NCBI GenBank assembly: GCA_016207265.1
Contig: JACQPZ010000129.1
Coordinates: 1 to 16,390 of the forward strand
Direction of reading: 5' to 3'
Length of the DNA stretch: 16,390 nt
From: Candidatus Latescibacterota bacterium
Lineage (GTDB): Bacteria > Eisenbacteria > RBG-16-71-46 > SZUA-252
Below, in pieces: positions 1-6,893 of the stretch. Under the pieces are notes generated by a model that worked only from the letters and a program-made list of their open reading frames with translations, had not been told where the DNA came from and made no database searches. Each line of letters opens with the position of its first letter. The first letter of the stretch is position 1. Both the position numbers and the translations under genes were made by a program.

Positions 1-86
1 AGCGCGAGGACCGACGTCAGGCACTCGCGGGTGTAGCGAAGCTGATTCATGGCCAGAACGACGGCCCAGGTCGGCGCGAGGCTCAT
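1..86 (-). CDS. Probable GT2 glycosyltransferase, N-terminal fragment (runs off left edge)
   Basis: Only 28 complete codons are in the window, from an ATG at 86-84, and the frame stays open to base 1. The peptide begins MSLAPTWAVVLAMNQLRYTR and continues ECLTSVLAL. A hydrophobic beta strand is followed by Asn, then a Leu/Thr/Cys-Leu/Ser helix pattern, which resembles the first beta strand and helix of family-2 glycosyltransferases (the 'VNYN..L...CL.SL' region). The catalytic DDG and DxD motifs would lie outside the window, so family membership is a judgement from a short stretch. The start sits in the second copy of a 26-bp tandem duplication and overlaps the TGA of a 9-codon mini-ORF as ATGA. 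It follows another glycosyltransferase, which fits a glycan-assembly cluster. Confidence 0.55.
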   Translation of the reverse strand, partial: MSLAPTWAVVLAMNQLRYTRECLTSVLA

Positions 87-119
87 CGCCGGCTCATCGG
101 CGCGAGGCTCATCGCCGGC
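72..119. repeat. 26-bp-period tandem duplication across a gene junction
   Basis: Bases 72-93 and 98-119 are identical over 22 bp, separated by 4 bp, so the period is 26 bp. Each copy carries the minus-strand segment GGCGATGAGCCTCGCGCC, which contains both the TGA stop of the upstream frame and the ATG start of the downstream frame. Because 26 is not a multiple of three, the duplication does not simply lengthen either protein. It moves the original stop and start apart and leaves a short frame between them. Confidence 0.9.
83..112 (-). other. Nine-codon mini-ORF created by tandem duplication
   Basis: The ATG at 112-110 overlaps the TGA (111-109) that ends the upstream GT4 gene. It opens the frame MSLAPMSRR, which stops at TGA 85-83. 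That stop in turn overlaps the ATG (86-84) of the next gene. Both junctions are ATGA. The first five residues equal the first five residues of the downstream glycosyltransferase because the DNA is duplicated. I do not propose a functional peptide. If translated, it would act as a relay for termination-reinitiation between the two glycosyltransferase genes. Confidence 0.4.
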
Positions 120-1248
120 ACTCCGCCGCCAGCGCCTCGAGCGTCGAGACGAGCGCGTCCCAACCGAACCGCCCCCGCGCCCGGGCGACGCCCGCGCGCA
201 GGCGGTCCGACATCCCCGCGTCGAAGAACCGCTCGACCGCCCGTGCGAGGGCTGCGGGGTCCCTCGGCGGGACGAGGAGCCCCGAGTCCCCGTCTTCCAC
301 CAGGTCGTCGAGCCCTCCGGCGCGCGTCGCGATCACGGGCACGCCGGCGCCGAAGGCCACCTGGGCGATTCCCGATCCGGTCGCCTCCCGGTACGGGAGC
401 GCGACCACGTCCGCCGCGGCGAAATACCGCCCGACCTCTTCGTTGGGCACGTAGCGGCCGACGACGTGGACGCGGTCTCGAAGCTCCGGCCGGTCGATGA
501 GCGCGCGGTACCGCTCGATCGGCTCGTAGAACTCGCCCACGACGAGGAGCTGATCCCACGCGTCCCGCCGCACGAGGGTGAGCGCCTCGAGCAGATCGGC
601 GAGCCCCTTGTAGGGACGCACGTACCCGAAGAAGAGGATCACGCGGCCGCTCACGCCGAGCGCTTTGCGCGCCTCCTCGCGGTCCGGAGCGCGCTCGCTG
701 AAGACCTCGTACGAGGGATGCGGATGGACGCGTACGGGACGCCCCCTCGCGATCGGCTGGAGCCGCTCCGCCTCCGACCGCGCGTGAACGAGGAAGGCGT
801 CCGCCGCGGCGAGTCCGTACGCGGTGAGCGCGCGGTCGAGCGGCGACGACTCGTGGGGGGCCACGTTGTGGCAGAGGAAGACGCGGACCGGCTCGCCCGG
901 CCCGCGGCGCGCGCGGCGCGCGGCCGTGCCGAGCGAGGGGCCGAAGAACGGATGCCACCAGGGCACGACCAGGAGATCGGGCGCCGTCTTGCGGAGTCTC
1001 GCGCCCGCGTCGAGCCACGTCAGAGGATTCAAGCTGTCGAGGACCGGATCGGGGGCCACGGGAGGGCGGATCGCCTCCCGGCTCACGTCGAGCTGGGTCG
1101 TGCCCGGGAAGAGGAGCCCCGGATAGAGCCGCCGGAAGGAGAGGATGCTCAGCGTGTGCCGCGCCGCGAGGGCGCGGGCGAGGAGCGTCGTGTAGTGGGC
1201 GATCCCGCCGCGGTGCGGGTAGGTGGGTCCCAGGATCGCGACCGTCAC
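109..1248 (-). CDS. GT4-family glycosyltransferase (GT-B fold)
   Basis: This 379-residue protein has the two-domain layout of a GT-B enzyme. The N-terminal acceptor domain starts MTVAILGPTYPHRGGIAHYT (GTG start at 1248-1246). The C-terminal nucleotide-sugar domain contains FFGYVRPYKG (about 206-215), with Arg211 and Lys214 in the usual phosphate-contacting positions, then GAGVPVIATRAGGLDDLV (about 300-317). The E-x7-E signature of GT4 is altered: Glu288 is present but the second position is Gln296 (REATGSGIAQVAFGAG). The preceding GT2 gene ends 30 nt upstream, the widest gap in the run from ribD to the left edge. A weak ribosome-binding stretch, GGAGCGAT, precedes the GTG. The role is probably transfer of a sugar onto a lipid-linked or polysaccharide acceptor on the cytoplasmic side. 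Donor and acceptor cannot be read from sequence. Confidence 0.9.
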   Translation of the reverse strand: MTVAILGPTYPHRGGIAHYTTLLARALAARHTLSILSFRRLYPGLLFPGTTQLDVSREAIRPPVAPDPVLDSLNPLTWLDAGARLRKTAPDLLVVPWWHPFFGPSLGTAARRARRGPGEPVRVFLCHNVAPHESSPLDRALTAYGLAAADAFLVHARSEAERLQPIARGRPVRVHPHPSYEVFSERAPDREEARKALGVSGRVILFFGYVRPYKGLADLLEALTLVRRDAWDQLLVVGEFYEPIERYRALIDRPELRDRVHVVGRYVPNEEVGRYFAAADVVALPYREATGSGIAQVAFGAGVPVIATRAGGLDDLVEDGDSGLLVPPRDPAALARAVERFFDAGMSDRLRAGVARARGRFGWDALVSTLEALAAECRR

Positions 1249-1278
1249 CGCATCGCTCCGCCCCGTGAGGCGCGGCGC

Positions 1279-2262
1279 CTAGAGCCGCTCCCGAACCGCG
1301 TAGTCGGGCTCGTGGACCCGCGTGCTGGCGATCAGCTCGCCCAGGAAGCCCATGGAGACGAACTGGAATCCCAGGATGACGAGCACGGTTCCGAACAGGA
1401 GCGCCGGGCGAAGCCTGAGTCCCTCGCCGAGGATCCAGCGCCAGGAATACCCGATCGTGATGGCCGCGCCGGCGAGCGCGAAGAAAACGCCGATCCTCCC
1501 GAAGAGGTGGAGCGGCCTCCGCGAGCTGGTCGTGAGGAACATCACCGCCAGGAGATCGAGAAAGCCGTTCAGGAACCGGGCGGAGCCGAACTTCGTCCTG
1601 CCGTGGAGTCGGGGATGATGCACCGTGCGGATCTCCCCGACGCGAAAGCCGTTCCAGTGGGCGAGCACCGGGATGAACCGATGCTGCTCGCCGCGGAGGC
1701 GTACGGACTTGGCCACCTCGGCGCGGTAGGCCTTAAGCCCGCAATTCATGTCGTGGAGGCGAACGCCGGTCAAAGACGAGGTCACGGCGTTGAAGAGCTT
1801 GGAGGGAAGGGTCTTCACGATCGGGTCCTTCCGCTTCTGCTTCCAGCCCGAGACCAGGTCGAACCCCTCCTCGATCTTGGCGATCAGCGGACCGATCTCC
1901 TTCGAATCATCCTGAAGATCCGCGTCCATCGTCACGACGGTGCGACCGCGGGCCTCCTGGAACCCGACGGAAAGGGCGGCCGATTTCCCGTAGTTCCTCC
2001 GGAACACGACGGCCCTGAGGTGCGGCGTGGTCCGCCTGAGATCCCGGAGGCGCGCGAGCGTGTCGTCCGCGCTCCCGTCGTCCACGACGAGGATCTCGTA
2101 CGTTCTTCCCAGCGCCGAAAGGTCCGCGGTGAGCTTTTCGAGGAGGGGGGCAAGATTCTCGGCCTCGTTGTACGCCGGAATCAGCACCGTGATCTCCACC
2201 GCTGGGGCGGAGGCGTCTCGCGGCGGGGCGGCCGGTGTCACGGGTTCCGCTGCCATTCCCAT
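1279..2262 (-). CDS. Membrane GT2, DPM1/GtrB-like polyprenyl-phosphate glycosyltransferase
   Basis: This 327-residue protein has a GT-A catalytic domain with VLIPAYNEAENL (26-37), VVDDGSADDT (59-68) and MDADLQDD (112-119), the nucleotide-sugar and metal-binding motifs of family 2. Residues about 254-274 and 285-310 are two hydrophobic segments near the C terminus. That architecture matches the dolichyl/undecaprenyl-phosphate mannose or glucose synthases, which make lipid-phosphate-linked monosaccharides for GT-C enzymes. A QHRFIPVLAHWNGF stretch (193-206) is also typical of this group. The ATG at 2262 lies inside the epimerase gene (25-nt overlap) behind AGGA; an in-frame ATG at 2256 is the alternative. 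Together with the DUF2723 gene two positions upstream, it is a plausible donor-making partner. Which sugar it uses is unknown. Confidence 0.9.
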   Translation of the reverse strand: MGMAAEPVTPAAPPRDASAPAVEITVLIPAYNEAENLAPLLEKLTADLSALGRTYEILVVDDGSADDTLARLRDLRRTTPHLRAVVFRRNYGKSAALSVGFQEARGRTVVTMDADLQDDSKEIGPLIAKIEEGFDLVSGWKQKRKDPIVKTLPSKLFNAVTSSLTGVRLHDMNCGLKAYRAEVAKSVRLRGEQHRFIPVLAHWNGFRVGEIRTVHHPRLHGRTKFGSARFLNGFLDLLAVMFLTTSSRRPLHLFGRIGVFFALAGAAITIGYSWRWILGEGLRLRPALLFGTVLVILGFQFVSMGFLGELIASTRVHEPDYAVRERL

Positions 2263-3176
2263 TGCTTCCTGAGTCCCTCTTCGAGTGCTGTGCGCGGCTC
2301 AAACCCGAGATCCCGCCGCGCGAGGCGCGTGTCGGACGCGGTGTCGCGCGGATCGCCCGGTTGCGGCTCGACATGCTTGCGCTCGATGGGGCGGCCCACG
2401 ATCCGCCCCATCGTGTCGAGCACTTCGTTCAGGGACACGCGGTTCCCTCCGCCGACATTGTACGCGACCTCGGGAACGGGCCGCGTCAGCGCCGCGATCG
2501 TGGCCGAGACGGCGTCGTCCACGTAGGTGAAGTCGCGCGTCTGCCGCCCGTCCCCGTACACGGTCACCGGCTCTCCCCGGCGGGCCGCCTCGAAGAATCG
2601 ATGAAAGCCCATGTCGGGACGCTGTCGCGGCCCGTACACCGTAAAATAGCGCAACGAGACGGCGGGCAGGAACCGTTCGTGGCGGTACGCATGGACCAGC
2701 GCCTCCGTGGCGAGCTTGGTCACGCCGTACGGGGAGATCGGCCGCGGCAGCTCGTCCTCCGGCGTGGGGAGCCGCGTCGGGGCGCCGTAGATCGAGGAGC
2801 TGGACGCGACCACCACCCGCTCGACGGCCCTTCCGCGTGGGATCGCTTCGAGCAGCCGCTGCGTCACGAGGATGTTGTGCTCCGCATAGGCCCGGAAGCT
2901 CTCCCCCCAGCTCGGCCGAACTCCGGGGAGCGCGGCGAGGTGCACGACGTGGGTCGCGCCGCCGAGGACGGACCCGGGCGGCGCGATCCGCAGATCCACC
3001 TCCTCAAGCTGGAACCCGGGATCCCGGAGCAGGCGCGAGAGGTTCGCCCGCTTGCGGGCCGGATCGTAGTTCGGCGTGAACGCATCAACGCCTCGAACCT
3101 CGATCCCCTGCGCTCGGAGCGTCTCCGCGAGGCTCGAGCCCAGGAACCCCGCCACGCCGGTCACGAGCACGCGCAT
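2238..3176 (-). CDS. NAD-dependent sugar-nucleotide epimerase/dehydratase (extended SDR)
   Basis: This 312-residue extended short-chain dehydrogenase starts MRVLVTGVAGFLGSSLAETL, with the NAD-binding GxxGxxG at Gly7, Gly10 and Gly13 and Asp31 at the end of strand 2. The catalytic set is the Ser run 125-128 (ASSSSIYG) plus Tyr150 and Lys154 (YGVTK). DAFTPNYDPARKRANL (31-46) and ALPGVRPSWGESF (82-94) resemble UDP-glucuronate 4-epimerases and related UDP-hexose 4-epimerases. I therefore expect C4 epimerisation of a UDP sugar, though a 4,6-dehydratase role cannot be excluded. The ATG at 3176 is 14 nt downstream of the DUF2723 stop, and the 3' end overlaps the following GT2. It likely supplies the activated sugar for the surrounding transferases. 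Confidence 0.9.
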   Translation of the reverse strand: MRVLVTGVAGFLGSSLAETLRAQGIEVRGVDAFTPNYDPARKRANLSRLLRDPGFQLEEVDLRIAPPGSVLGGATHVVHLAALPGVRPSWGESFRAYAEHNILVTQRLLEAIPRGRAVERVVVASSSSIYGAPTRLPTPEDELPRPISPYGVTKLATEALVHAYRHERFLPAVSLRYFTVYGPRQRPDMGFHRFFEAARRGEPVTVYGDGRQTRDFTYVDDAVSATIAALTRPVPEVAYNVGGGNRVSLNEVLDTMGRIVGRPIERKHVEPQPGDPRDTASDTRLARRDLGFEPRTALEEGLRKQWEWQRNP

Positions 3177-3190
3177 CGTCGTCGCGGGGC

Positions 3191-5848
3191 TCAGCCGCGC
3201 TTCCCCCGGGAGAGCCCCCCGCCCGGCGCGCTCTGCGCGGCCGCGCGAAGCGAATCCTCGTACGTGTGGAGCCACGCCGCCCCCTGGGGATCCTCGGGGT
3301 GGGCCCGGGACCACGTGCGCAGGACGTCCACGGCCTCGTTCTTCTGACCCTCCAGCCAGAGCGCGCTGAAGAGCGCGCCGAACCAGTCGAAATAGCGCTG
3401 GTCGATCTCGCACGCGCGGCGCAGCTCGGCGATCCCGCGCCGGACGAGTTCCGCGCTCCCCTCTCGTCCTCCCCTCTGCCAGTGGATCACTCCCAGGAGG
3501 TAGTAGAACTCCGCGGAGTTGGGGAACCGCCGCTGGGCGTCCGTGAAGATCCGCTCCGCCTCCGCCGTGTCGCCGATGTCCTGGTACGACTTGCCCAGGT
3601 ACTCGAGCAGCCCGGGGAAATCGGGAGTCATCTTGACCGCGTCCTTCAACACCGTGATCGCGTCCTGGGCCTTCCCCGCCTGCTGGAGCATGTAGGCGAT
3701 CTGAACGTGCGCCGCGCTGTAGTTCTGGACGAGCCTGTAGGCGTTCTCGTCCTTGTACACGGTCGTATCGTAGTCGCGGTTCTTGTCCACGAGCCCTTCG
3801 TAGCGGAACACGCGGTAGAGATTATCCATCGTCTTCGCGACGTCGATGATGCGCTCGCCGACTTCGCGCGGGTTGACGCGGAACACGAGGCCCTCGAGGG
3901 AGAGGTTTTTCTCGAGGCCGAGCTGATCGGGGACGGTCACGGCGAGGTAGATGGCCCGCTTCCACTGGTTCGCCAGGATCATGTCCGCGACGGCCTGGTC
4001 CTTGACCCACACGATCTTCCCCGTCTTCTCGTCCTGATAGGGTTGGATCAGGTCCAGCTGGGCGTCCGTGAACGTGAACGGAATCCTGGGTTCCTGGTCT
4101 CTAAGCTGGCGGATGTACCACGGCGTATTGAGGAGGCTCAGGTTCACGACGCGCACGTCCTTGCGCACGCGCTCCACTTCCTGGATGTACCAGAGCGGGA
4201 ACGTGTCGTTGTCTCCGTTCGTGAGCACGATCGCGTTCGGCTCGAGCGGGGTCAGCATGTTGTACGCGTAGTTGTGGGCGATGTAGAACCGATGCCGGTC
4301 GTGCTCGAACCACCCCTCCTTCATCGGCAGGAGCGCGAGCCCCACGACGGCCGCCGTCCCCAGCGCGATCCCGAGCCGCGGGGCGCCCGCGGGACCTGCC
4401 GTCGGCGCGGCGGCCGCAGGCGGGGCGGCCGCGGGCGGCGCCAACGCGGGAGCCGGAGCGGCGGATGTCGCGGGAGCCGGAGCGGCGGACGTCGCGGGAG
4501 CGCCCGGGCGCACGGGCTCGAAGGCGCGCGTGAGCCATTCCAGGACCCCGGCGGCACCCATCCCCATCCAGATCGCGAGGAAGTGATAGGAGTTCGTGAA
4601 GAAGTAATCGCGCTCGCGAACTTCATGATCGGTGAAATTGAGATAGAAGATGAGCCCGGGCCCCATGATCAGGTTCTGGACCAGGAAATGGGCGAACGTC
4701 TTCCGGTCGCGCCTCCAATTCCAGTAGGCGCCCAGCGCGAACAGCACGTAGGGGATCGCGTTCACCGCGAGCACCCAGAACGATTCCGGCCCGAACGGCC
4801 CGATCGACTTCGTGAGCAGGAATTGCTGCCCGACGTAGCGCAGGTACATATGATTGATCTGGAATCCGAGGTCGGCGCGTCGCTCGAACGGATTGGAGGG
4901 GCCGTACTGCTTCCGGAGGAGGTAGTCCTTCCAGGTGTCGAACGTCTCCGGGGCCCCCTCGTTCACGGCCGGATGCTGCTGGCTCCGCACGAGCAGGAAT
5001 AGCTGGACCGAAAAACCCACGACCAGGGCGAGCGTCCACCAGGTGAACAGATTGTTGCGGACCAGCTTCTTGCGGTTGAGCCCGTACACGGTGCCGAGGA
5101 TCGCCAGGATCATGAGCAGCGGGACGACGGGAACGTTCACGTCGGCCGAGAACTCGTTGTACCAGAGGAAGAGAGCGAAGCTCCCGAGGAGGCTCGCCGA
5201 GGCCCAGAACCTCGCGTTCGTGAAGTAGCTCGGCCGCGCGATGGCGAAGAGCACGAAAAGGCCCGGCGCAACGAGCACGGTTCCCAGGTGCACGGCCGCG
5301 GAGACGGAAAGAATGTAGACGATCAGGACGAGCACCCGGTCGTTTCCGGATTCGCCGAGCCGATCCCACCAGTGAAACCCCAGCCAGATGGAGAAGACGA
5401 TCAGGAACGAGGACAGGGAGTAGACCTCCGCCTCGACGGCGCTGTCCCAGAAGGATTTCGAGAACGCGAGGAAGAGCGCCGCGACCAGGCCTCCCACGTC
5501 GCATGCAAGCTGCCGTCCGAACGTCGGCGCCTGGTCCGAATACCAGCGCCGGAGGGAGCGCGCCACGATGAGGAACGTGAAGAGGGTCGCGAGCGCGGAC
5601 GCGAACGCGCTCATGAAGTTCACGCGCCATGCGATGCTCTGGAACGGGATCAGGCTCATGACCCTGCCGAGCATCGTGTACACGGGGTTTCCCGGCGGGT
5701 GAGGCAGGCCGAGGATGTACGACGTGGCGATGAACTCTCCGGAATCCCAGAACGGCACGGTCGGCGTGAGCGTCCGGACGTACACGAACAGCGGGAGTCC
5801 GAACGACAGCGCCGCGAGAATCAGGTGCCATCGCTTGCTTGGGTTCAC
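3191..5848 (-). CDS. DUF2723 (TMEM260-like, GT-C-type) membrane protein with C-terminal TPRs
   Basis: This 885-residue protein begins with a GTG at 5848, one base after the preceding stop. Its N-terminal half is a polytopic membrane domain carrying the DUF2723 signature TPTVPFWDSGEFIATSYILG (about 28-47; Asp35 and Glu38) followed by LPHPPGNPVYTMLGR. Residues about 446-490 are an Ala/Pro-rich linker. A soluble segment then follows with NAIVLTNGDNDTFPLWYIQE, also characteristic of the family. From about 700 to 860 the sequence has TPR-like helical repeats (for example QIAYMLQQAGKAQDAITVLK and ELYKS-like LLEYLGKSYQDIGDTAEAER). The human relative TMEM260 is described as a protein O-mannosyltransferase, and by analogy this may glycosylate exported proteins from a lipid-phosphate sugar. 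That activity is inferred, not shown. The neighbouring DPM1-like GT2 supports it. Confidence 0.88.
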   Translation of the reverse strand: MNPSKRWHLILAALSFGLPLFVYVRTLTPTVPFWDSGEFIATSYILGLPHPPGNPVYTMLGRVMSLIPFQSIAWRVNFMSAFASALATLFTFLIVARSLRRWYSDQAPTFGRQLACDVGGLVAALFLAFSKSFWDSAVEAEVYSLSSFLIVFSIWLGFHWWDRLGESGNDRVLVLIVYILSVSAAVHLGTVLVAPGLFVLFAIARPSYFTNARFWASASLLGSFALFLWYNEFSADVNVPVVPLLMILAILGTVYGLNRKKLVRNNLFTWWTLALVVGFSVQLFLLVRSQQHPAVNEGAPETFDTWKDYLLRKQYGPSNPFERRADLGFQINHMYLRYVGQQFLLTKSIGPFGPESFWVLAVNAIPYVLFALGAYWNWRRDRKTFAHFLVQNLIMGPGLIFYLNFTDHEVRERDYFFTNSYHFLAIWMGMGAAGVLEWLTRAFEPVRPGAPATSAAPAPATSAAPAPALAPPAAAPPAAAAPTAGPAGAPRLGIALGTAAVVGLALLPMKEGWFEHDRHRFYIAHNYAYNMLTPLEPNAIVLTNGDNDTFPLWYIQEVERVRKDVRVVNLSLLNTPWYIRQLRDQEPRIPFTFTDAQLDLIQPYQDEKTGKIVWVKDQAVADMILANQWKRAIYLAVTVPDQLGLEKNLSLEGLVFRVNPREVGERIIDVAKTMDNLYRVFRYEGLVDKNRDYDTTVYKDENAYRLVQNYSAAHVQIAYMLQQAGKAQDAITVLKDAVKMTPDFPGLLEYLGKSYQDIGDTAEAERIFTDAQRRFPNSAEFYYLLGVIHWQRGGREGSAELVRRGIAELRRACEIDQRYFDWFGALFSALWLEGQKNEAVDVLRTWSRAHPEDPQGAAWLHTYEDSLRAAAQSAPGGGLSRGKRG
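4383..4512 (-). repeat. Ala/Pro-rich linker with 24-bp tandem repeat inside the DUF2723 gene
   Basis: Bases 4446-4469 and 4470-4493 are near-identical 24-mers (one difference, atgtc versus acgtc), and a partial third copy follows to about 4501. They encode an in-frame eight-residue unit, ATSAAPAP, inside a longer stretch rich in Ala and Pro (protein residues about 446-490). The linker separates the membrane domain from the NGDNDTFPLWY-containing soluble part. It is probably disordered and variable in length between strains. Confidence 0.8.
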
Positions 5849-5849
5849 G

Positions 5850-6893
5850 CTAACCCCCGCCGCCCGGTTCGCCGCGCGCGGATCGGGCCAGCTTCCGTCG
5901 CGTGAGGTGGCGGCCCAACGCACGCCGCGGAGACCGCGAGATGAAGATGATTCCGCCGAGCAGACTGATCAGCACCGACACGACGTAGGTCAGGAACGGG
6001 ATGCTGAACGCCTGCTCCCTCGTGAGCCCCGCGAAATGAAACAGCACCACGGCCGCCCCCTCGCGGACGCCGATTCCGTTCAGGGAGATGGGAAGGGAAA
6101 TCAGGGCGGCCAGCACCGGAACGAACAGGAAGTAGTAGCTCATCGAGATCCGCACGCCGAGCGAGAGTCCCACGAGGTAGTGCACGTAGATGCGGCTCAC
6201 CTGGACCAGCGCGGACGCGGCGAACGCTGCGGTGAGCGCGCCCCCCTGGCTCTTGAATCCGTGGAGATCGTCCATGAGGCGCGCGATCGCCCGCTCGACC
6301 CCGTGCGCTCCGATGGCGCGAAACGGACGCTCGAACGCCTCGAGCACGCTCCGGTTGAAGATGCTCGCGAAGAACGCGACCGCGATCAGGAAGACGATCA
6401 GCGTGGACCAGTAGATCGCGTACAGGTGCAGCCGGTCCAGCACCGTCACCGAGGCGACGACCGCCAGGAACCCGATGGCGAGGACGCCGATCAGCCGATC
6501 CATGAGGGTCGCGGAGAAGACGGGACTGACGTGGTCGGCGTGCTTGGCGGCGTCGGAGATGCGGGCGATGTCGCCGCCGATGTTCGACGGGAGGAAATTA
6601 TTGAAGAAGAGCCCGACGAAGTAATACGAGGCGGCTTTCCGGTACGGGATGGGAACGCCCTGGGCCCGAAGCAGCCTCCCCCAGAGCCAGCTTCCGATCA
6701 AGCTGGAAGCGAGAAAGAGCGCTCCGGCCGCCGCGAGCAGCGCGGGATCCGCGGGCTTCATCGTGGCCCAGACGTTGCGCGGAGACACCTTCGCCATCAC
6801 GTACGCAAAGAGGGCGAAGCTCAGGAGGACCTTGAGCGCGATGAGCGGGATCTTGAACCGGTGGAACCACGAGCCCTTTTTCGACGCGCTCAC
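5850..6893 (-). CDS. YbhN/AglD-type flippase-like integral membrane protein (PF03706)
   Basis: This 347-residue polytopic protein has roughly eight hydrophobic segments. It carries the family motifs FFNNFLPSNIGGDIAR (96-111) and LPISLNGIGVREGAAV (about 267-281). These mark the lysylphosphatidylglycerol-synthase transmembrane/UPF0104 family, also called the flippase-like domain and found fused to archaeal AglD. There is no MprF-type lysyl-transferase domain, so it should not be called a lysyl-PG synthase. The GTG start at 6893-6891 overlaps the TGA of the preceding GT4 as GTGA, and an AR/SASKK basic start precedes the first helix. Set among glycosyltransferases, a role in moving or handling lipid-linked sugars is reasonable but unproven. 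Confidence 0.88.
   Translation of the reverse strand: MSASKKGSWFHRFKIPLIALKVLLSFALFAYVMAKVSPRNVWATMKPADPALLAAAGALFLASSLIGSWLWGRLLRAQGVPIPYRKAASYYFVGLFFNNFLPSNIGGDIARISDAAKHADHVSPVFSATLMDRLIGVLAIGFLAVVASVTVLDRLHLYAIYWSTLIVFLIAVAFFASIFNRSVLEAFERPFRAIGAHGVERAIARLMDDLHGFKSQGGALTAAFAASALVQVSRIYVHYLVGLSLGVRISMSYYFLFVPVLAALISLPISLNGIGVREGAAVVLFHFAGLTREQAFSIPFLTYVVSVLISLLGGIIFISRSPRRALGRHLTRRKLARSARGEPGGGG

Noticed and set aside
49..2526. 825-residue plus-strand open frame
   Set aside because: It runs antisense across three well-supported minus-strand genes. Its translation is charged, Arg/Glu/Pro-rich and lacks any recognisable motif, which is expected for the complement of GC-rich coding DNA.
3266..5002. 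578-residue plus-strand open frame
   Set aside because: It is antisense to the DUF2723 gene and rich in Arg, Glu, Val and Leu repeats typical of complement frames.
5850..6893. Calling the PF03706 protein a lysylphosphatidylglycerol synthase (MprF)
   Set aside because: Only the membrane part is present; there is no C-terminal aminoacyl-transferase domain.
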